64,000 nt of DNA from Cristatella mucedo (lineage: Eukaryota; Bryozoa; Phylactolaemata; Cristatellidae). Location: positions 8,162,501 through 8,226,500 of the forward strand of contig WPIO01000006.1 of assembly GCA_009760855.2 (NCBI GenBank), given 5' to 3'. The translations under genes and the position numbers were made by a program. The notes below the pieces were generated by a model, which ran no database searches, had not been told where the DNA came from, and saw nothing but the letters and a program-made list of their open reading frames with translations. Of this stretch, positions 59,630-64,000 are shown piece by piece. The first letter of the stretch is position 1. Each line of letters opens with the position of its first letter.

Positions 59630-60255
59630 TCGAGCTCCTTGCTAATGCTCTCTGCGATGACATTTCTTGTATTGTGACAACATCCACACACTATCTCCTG
59701 AAGCTGCACAAGCCACTTCTTTAACTGCTCCCTGCAGGCGTTAAGCCCAAAAAATGATCCGATCACTAGTACCACCAGCATCATCATCAGTGGCACCGGC
59801 ACCAGCAGTGGCAGCAGCAGCAACAGCCCCCCACACTAGCGCCAGCACCTGAACAACCAATAGGTTCAACAACTGCAATAGCAGCAGCACCAGTTGTCTG
59901 TGGTCAAGCAAATATATGGTAACAAAAAGGCTGGATGCAACTCAGCTAGATGAAACTGATGGACTTTAGAAATGCAACAGCCGTAAAAGCTGGACATAAT
60001 CTGGACACTATAGCCTTTTCATAATGCAACTGAGAAAACCTCACAACTGATCCATTGAAGACAGAGCATGGCAACAAACTGACAGAGTGAGCCATGTAAA
60101 GCAGCACTGATATGACATTCATAGCTTGTTGACTAATCAATAGCAAGGTATTGCCAAGGTGACACAATGGCCATTGCATGGCAACGATCGGCTCTCTCTG
60201 ATCCCACTCCTAGTCGAGAGAGATTACAAGCTAGCCCAAATGCATGTGAATATAT
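59630..60255. other. unassigned DNA with AGC/ACC-rich low-complexity patch
   Basis: A CAGCAG/CACCAG-rich patch at about 59775-59900 explains the amino-acid-biased frames. No gene is recognised. Confidence 0.4.
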
Positions 60256-60261
60256 AGTATA

Positions 60262-61718
60262 ATATATAATATATATTACATTTTATAAAGCACGATAAGA
60301 TAACTCAATCTCTTTCTAGGCATCTTACATTTGCTGCAAAGAGAACGCAATTAAATGGTGAAAATACCATGCTTAATAAACAACATGAATAACATGGTTA
60401 GGGGCGACATGCATAGGGTCAGCATGCAAAGGTGATTAGTGGCAGTATGCACAGTGTCAGCACACAGTGTCAGCGCGCATGAGCACATAAAGGACGAATT
60501 ACAGGGATCCACTAGATGCTGTCCTAAACAAGTGCATTTTAAGTTTTTTTTAATACGGTTAAGTAAGGGATGTTGTGATGCAAGTCGGGAGTGAGTTCCA
60601 GGCTTTGGGATCATACAAACCAAATGCACGGTCTCCGAAGGATTTGAGGTTTGTACGAGATAGGGGTAAACTGTTAGATTCCGAAAAGCAAGTGGTACGA
60701 CGATTGGCCTGGTGGAGGAGTAGATCTGATAGATAGACTGCAGCCAAAGAATGAAGTGACCTAAAAGTGAGCGACAAAACCTTTAAGTCGATCTGTTGCT
60801 TGACTAGTAGCCAGTGCAGGTCGGCGAAAAGTGGTGCGATGTGGCAACTGCGATGCTCACGACAGACAAGCTTAGCTGTAGTTTTGCACCTGCTATAATC
60901 CCCTGATTGCACATGCCAGTAGGCCAGCAAGCAGTGAGTTACAGAAGTCAAGACTGGATGTGTTATCCTTATCTAAGCAAGCCCTAATTTTAGCAATTTT
61001 ATATAGCTGAAAGTAGGCAGACTTGACTGTGGAGCTAATGTGGTCGTCTAAGGAAAGGTCACTTTGAAACATGACAGCTAGATTTCGTGCAGATTCAATG
61101 GAGATATGCTAGCAGAGACGATTTTGAGCGTTGGCCTTTCCACTTTCTGAATCATACTTGGTTTGCCAATAGCTAGTAAGTTTGTTTTATCGCCATATAT
61201 TTTGAGAAAATTTGCTGCCATCCATGTGTGGATGTCATCAATGTATACAGCAAGGGAATTGAGAGAATTCGAGGTGTTCGAAGGCTGGGAGGGATCAAAG
61301 CCAAAGTACAACTGAGTGTCATCCACATAGATGTGAAAGCCTAGTTTGTGCTTGGAAACCGCATCAGCAAGAGGGAGAGTATAAACGGTGAAAGGAACTG
61401 GACCTAGCACGGAGCCCTGAGGTAACCCATATTTCAGAGGTACCTCGGATGATCTTTGTCCATTCATGTCAATACTACTCTGGAGTCTCCCACTGAGATA
61501 AATAAATAAATCCTAGCTGATTAAACAGCCTCTTTTTGTATAGCGACGGAAGAGCCTTTACGGCTATCGCCACCGCTTGCTGTGGCGATACGGAATCGCC
61601 CACTGCTGGAATCGAACCTACGACCTCGGGAGCGAGGTCGTGAAAGCAACCACCTTACCTAGTGTGCCATCACGGCTCACCACCTGAACCATTAGAGAGC
61701 AGCACCTGCAGGCAAGAA
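60262..61718 (-). mobile_element. LINE family A copy interrupted by SINE 1
   Basis: Tail-like (TA/AAT)-rich end at about 60255-60285, hairpin region at 60305-60325, C-terminal frames (60951 down to 60559: FADLHWLLVKQQIDLKVLSL, FRSLHSLAAVYLSDLLLHQA), LNSLAVYIDDIHTWMAANFL and HIYVDDTQLYFGFDPSQPSN (YVDD) near 61330, up to NGQRSSEVPLKYGLPQGSVL at 61467. The break at 61498-61677 is a SINE 1. Similarity resumes at 61680 (CCTGAACCATTAGAGAGCAG, compare 25788-25810) for about 40 bases. Confidence 0.87.
61498..61677 (-). mobile_element. SINE family 1, near full length, inserted in LINE A
   Basis: - strand: GAGCCGTGATGGCACACTAGG (box A head), CACGACCTCGCTCCCGAGGTCGTAGGTTCGATTCC (hairpin arm and box B), CTCTTCCGTCGCTATACAAA, GCTGTTTAATCAGCTAGGA and a (TTTA)n tail at 61498-61514. 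Best-preserved head of the family in this window. Confidence 0.92.
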
Positions 61719-61719
61719 T

Positions 61720-63060
61720 AGGAGCACACTAGCCGAGCACGACACTTTGACGAAATGACGTCAACCAAGGTATGGGGCCAGGTAGCAGCCATGCAGCAAC
61801 CTATTGGCAGTTTATTATTTATGCAGCAGCACCGGGTTGTGCATCCAAGAGGACTGTGAATCTCGTCCATTCTAAACTACTGCATGTCCACTGGTAAAAA
61901 AGTTTGCCACTAACCACAAATAAAACAAAGTATCTTCATCTTGGACCTAGCAGTGAACATAAATTAATACTGCCTGCCTTGGCCGACACTCAGATATTTG
62001 GTTACATCTCATTGCATACAGGTAGACACCAGCTGAAGGCTTGCAGCTGATGTCACCAAGCTGCAGGGCCTGCTTATTGCTGCTCTGGAAGGGCAGCGGC
62101 TCATACCCAAACTTCCCCTGGCGACGTGATTATTAGCCTTCGCCCAGGGGTGAAGCACAGTGACTATAGCTATCAACCATGCCGACTTGGCCAACGCATG
62201 CATTCCACCGAGCGGCAGTCGTTTTGTCAGTGGTCAGCTAATGCCGGCATGCAGGACGCCGATCTTCAGCATGACCGCTTGCGTCATTGCTCCGCCACCC
62301 ACAAAGATCACAGGACAGCTTGACACCGACAGGTAACGAACGGGCAACTCTCTTGGGCCAATACTCAAGCCATTGAGTCACGGAATCTACATACCCTACA
62401 AGGCGCTGCGATAGGCATGAATGGCACGGAGTATGCTCGCATCACTGCATAAAGCAGCCGCTCTTTATATACTAGCAGCATCACAGCCATGCAGGGAATA
62501 TCGTTTCGCTGGACAGGAGAAGAGTGACGACCATGTCTCGTTGTCACGCCCAGTCAAACGCACTACCACCTGCACAGGAGGCTAAAACACATAGCTGAAA
62601 CTCGGCATCTACCTTCAGTCCACGATCGGCAACAGGCGATCGATTTCTGGCGCAGCACGCAAGAGACAAGTCCTTCACCGCAAACAGCATCGCCCTGCCG
62701 TCCCCATGCGTCGCCAACGACCATAAAAACGGAATGCAGCAGGACTGCTATCGGCACATCTGAACATCCATCGTCTCTACGGACGTGGCAGCCGAAGCAA
62801 ACGGTCCCTCACCCAGTGGTGACCTTAGCAAGGCAGGGGGCAGCCAGTCAAGCACGAAAAAAGATCCATTGGCCAGGAATTCCAGCAGATGCAGTGTCGC
62901 AATCCTGGTGCTGCCTCGAGCTACCGGTCGAGATCCTCTGCTCCTGATCCACTAAAATGCCACGGCCTGCGAAGCTGACGGAGCAATCGCCTCGGCACTT
63001 ACGCTGGGTAAAAAAGGGTTAGGCGGCACCAGAGACTGTGCACCAAATCGCAGCGCTCGC
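61720..63060. other. unassigned DNA downstream of CCDC115
   Basis: No exon or repeat recognised. Part may be 3' untranslated sequence of the - strand gene. Confidence 0.4.
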
Positions 63061-63066
63061 GTGACG

Positions 63067-63798
63067 CTAGGCTTCCCGAACGGCGGCGTCGCCACCGGAG
63101 TCATCCACAGTTTTTGCACCTTCATTTTCCGAGACGTATTCTGCTACAAGCTTCTGCAGCTTCGCTTGCAAACTGGCCAACTCGCAGACGACTGTCAAAG
63201 ACCTCTGAAATGACAGCTGGCTATGCTTCAGCGACTGCGGCACGAGCAGGCCGAACCACTTGAGAGGGTCCTTCGGACCTGCTACAGGCGGCGGCGGAGG
63301 CGGCGAAGAGCCTCCGCGCCTGAGCTGCGGCGGCGCCGAGTCCGAGCGCGAAGCCCTAGTCTCGATCAGAGGACAATCTTCTTCGCCGTCTTCGTCATCG
63401 TCGCCGCCACCGCAGCCACCGAGCTCGGCACGATCGGGTAGGATCTGGTCGTCGCTCGCTCGGGCGCGGATCTGGGCGCAGCCGACCTGACTCGGCGGCG
63501 CTTCGCTGGCGAACGAGATCGACACCAGCGAGAATCCCACGCTGCCGCCAAAGTTCGGCTCAGCGTGATGCTGCACCCTCTTTATGGCGGTCATCTCGCG
63601 CACGTCGTACTGCAAGGCCGTCACGCGCTTGTTGCCCATGCTGTACCTGGCCTTGGCCATGTGAAGGAAGCCGTCTCTCAGTGACGCGTCCAACTGCATC
63701 CGCAGTACGGATATGCTTTCGAGCGTATCAAAATAATCCAAAACTAGGCTGTCCAATTTCTGGCATTGGGAAGAGCTCCGAAACGGGCACTCGCTCAT
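63067..63798 (-). CDS. CCDC115: CCDC115-like V-ATPase assembly factor (Vma22 homologue)
   Basis: Single open frame, 243 residues, ATG at 63798-63796 with an A at -3 (GACCATGAG), stop TAG 63069-63067. Residues about 12-45 form a Leu-rich, coiled-coil-prone helix (CQKLDSLVLDYFDTLESISV), followed by the family core DGFLHMAKARYSMGNKRVTA then LQYD, which matches the conserved GWLSLAKARYAMG..LQY block of CCDC115. After an acidic, Pro-rich linker (GGDDDEDGEED, then a polyproline run) comes the C-terminal signature PLKWFGLLVPQSLKHSQLSF and a final coiled coil (VVCELASLQAKLQKLVAEY). In yeast and animals the protein works with TMEM199/Vma12 at the ER to assemble the V0 sector of the proton pump. It is longer than human CCDC115 (about 180 residues), mostly in the linker. 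No intron is needed; splicing inside the linker cannot be excluded. Confidence 0.88.
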   Translation of the reverse strand: MSECPFRSSSQCQKLDSLVLDYFDTLESISVLRMQLDASLRDGFLHMAKARYSMGNKRVTALQYDVREMTAIKRVQHHAEPNFGGSVGFSLVSISFASEAPPSQVGCAQIRARASDDQILPDRAELGGCGGGDDDEDGEEDCPLIETRASRSDSAPPQLRRGGSSPPPPPPVAGPKDPLKWFGLLVPQSLKHSQLSFQRSLTVVCELASLQAKLQKLVAEYVSENEGAKTVDDSGGDAAVREA

Positions 63799-63947
63799 GG
63801 TCGGCAGATACGTTACGAACGCTGCGACAAATTCGGGCGAATGAGCTAGAGAGGCACTGGCAGCGTTGGACCCATGACGTCAGCCCGCAGCCTAGGGAGG
63901 GGAGGGGAGCGAGCCAGCTGACCGGTTTCAACGCTTCCGGTTACGAG
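63799..63947. promoter_or_regulatory. GC-rich, probably bidirectional promoter upstream of CCDC115
   Basis: The first ~150 bases upstream of the CCDC115 start include TGACGTCA (63875-63882, a full CRE palindrome), a GGGAGGGGAGGGGAG tract (about 63895-63909), CTTCCGG (63934-63940, ETS-type) and GAGATGGCGGG (63946-63956, YY1-like). CRE, ETS and YY1 sites are typical of TATA-less housekeeping promoters. No TATA box seen. Confidence 0.55.
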
Positions 63948-64000
63948 ATGGCGGGCGCGTCTGCGAGTACCCTTGGCTACATTAACTTTTACTGCTACGT
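63948..64000 (+). CDS. possible start of a divergent gene, cut by the window end
   Basis: ATG at 63948 opens a frame with no stop to the window edge (MAGASASTLGYINFYCY..). It lies 149 bases from the CCDC115 start, head to head. The ATG overlaps a YY1-like ATGGCGG word, so it may be promoter sequence rather than a start codon. Product not recognisable from 17 residues. Confidence 0.25.
   Translation, partial: MAGASASTLGYINFYCY

Overview
The window is genomic DNA from a multicellular eukaryote, most likely an invertebrate animal. Its genes carry spliceosomal introns (GT..AG, one reaching 5.5 kb), intergenic DNA is long, and the sequence is full of dinucleotide microsatellites, tRNA-derived SINEs, CR1/L2-like LINE fragments and remnants of hAT, Tc1/mariner and pogo/Tigger DNA transposons. 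The taxon cannot be fixed from sequence alone. There are no bacterial-style operons, ribosome binding sites or CRISPR arrays. Two host genes are well supported. One is a five-exon SLC16/monocarboxylate-transporter-like gene on the + strand (coding 16125-30263, 581 residues after splicing, all four introns in phase 1). The other is a single-exon CCDC115 (Vma22-type V-ATPase assembly factor) gene on the - strand (63067-63798). The CCDC115 gene starts at a GC-rich, probably bidirectional promoter, and a possible divergent gene begins about 50 bases before the window ends.

Layout: 1-6.2 kb holds LINE scraps and a complete 3.5 kb hAT transposon (1483-4996) with terminal inverted repeats, a perfect 8-bp target duplication and a decayed ZBED/GTF2IRD2-like transposase; inside its left arm is a 540-bp inverted-repeat structure. 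The 6.2-15 kb stretch is mostly unassigned, with a pseudogene of an unnamed multicopy invertebrate protein family (about 9.8-10.9 kb), LINE pieces and a 363-bp foldback element (14347-14709). The 15.4-31.6 kb stretch is the transporter locus; its introns carry LINEs, a Tc1/mariner fossil, SINEs and long GA/GT/CT arrays. The 31.6-62 kb stretch is gene-poor: two LINE families (called A and B here), two SINE families (called 1 and 2), a compound CT satellite at 45.5-46.4 kb, and a Tigger remnant broken by an 11-bp minisatellite (52.6-53.45 kb). The 62-64 kb stretch leads into CCDC115.

The repeats form a readable history of nesting: LINE A in LINE A, LINE B in LINE A, SINE 1 in LINE A, a LINE A tail inside a SINE 1, and a LINE B fragment inside a SINE 2. 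Two LINE B copies share the same 13-bp frameshifting deletion, which suggests a defective master mobilised in trans. The 3' end of SINE 2 resembles the LINE A tail, a possible SINE/LINE partnership. I found no coherent new multi-gene system; the main points of interest are the mobile-element structures and the two host genes.
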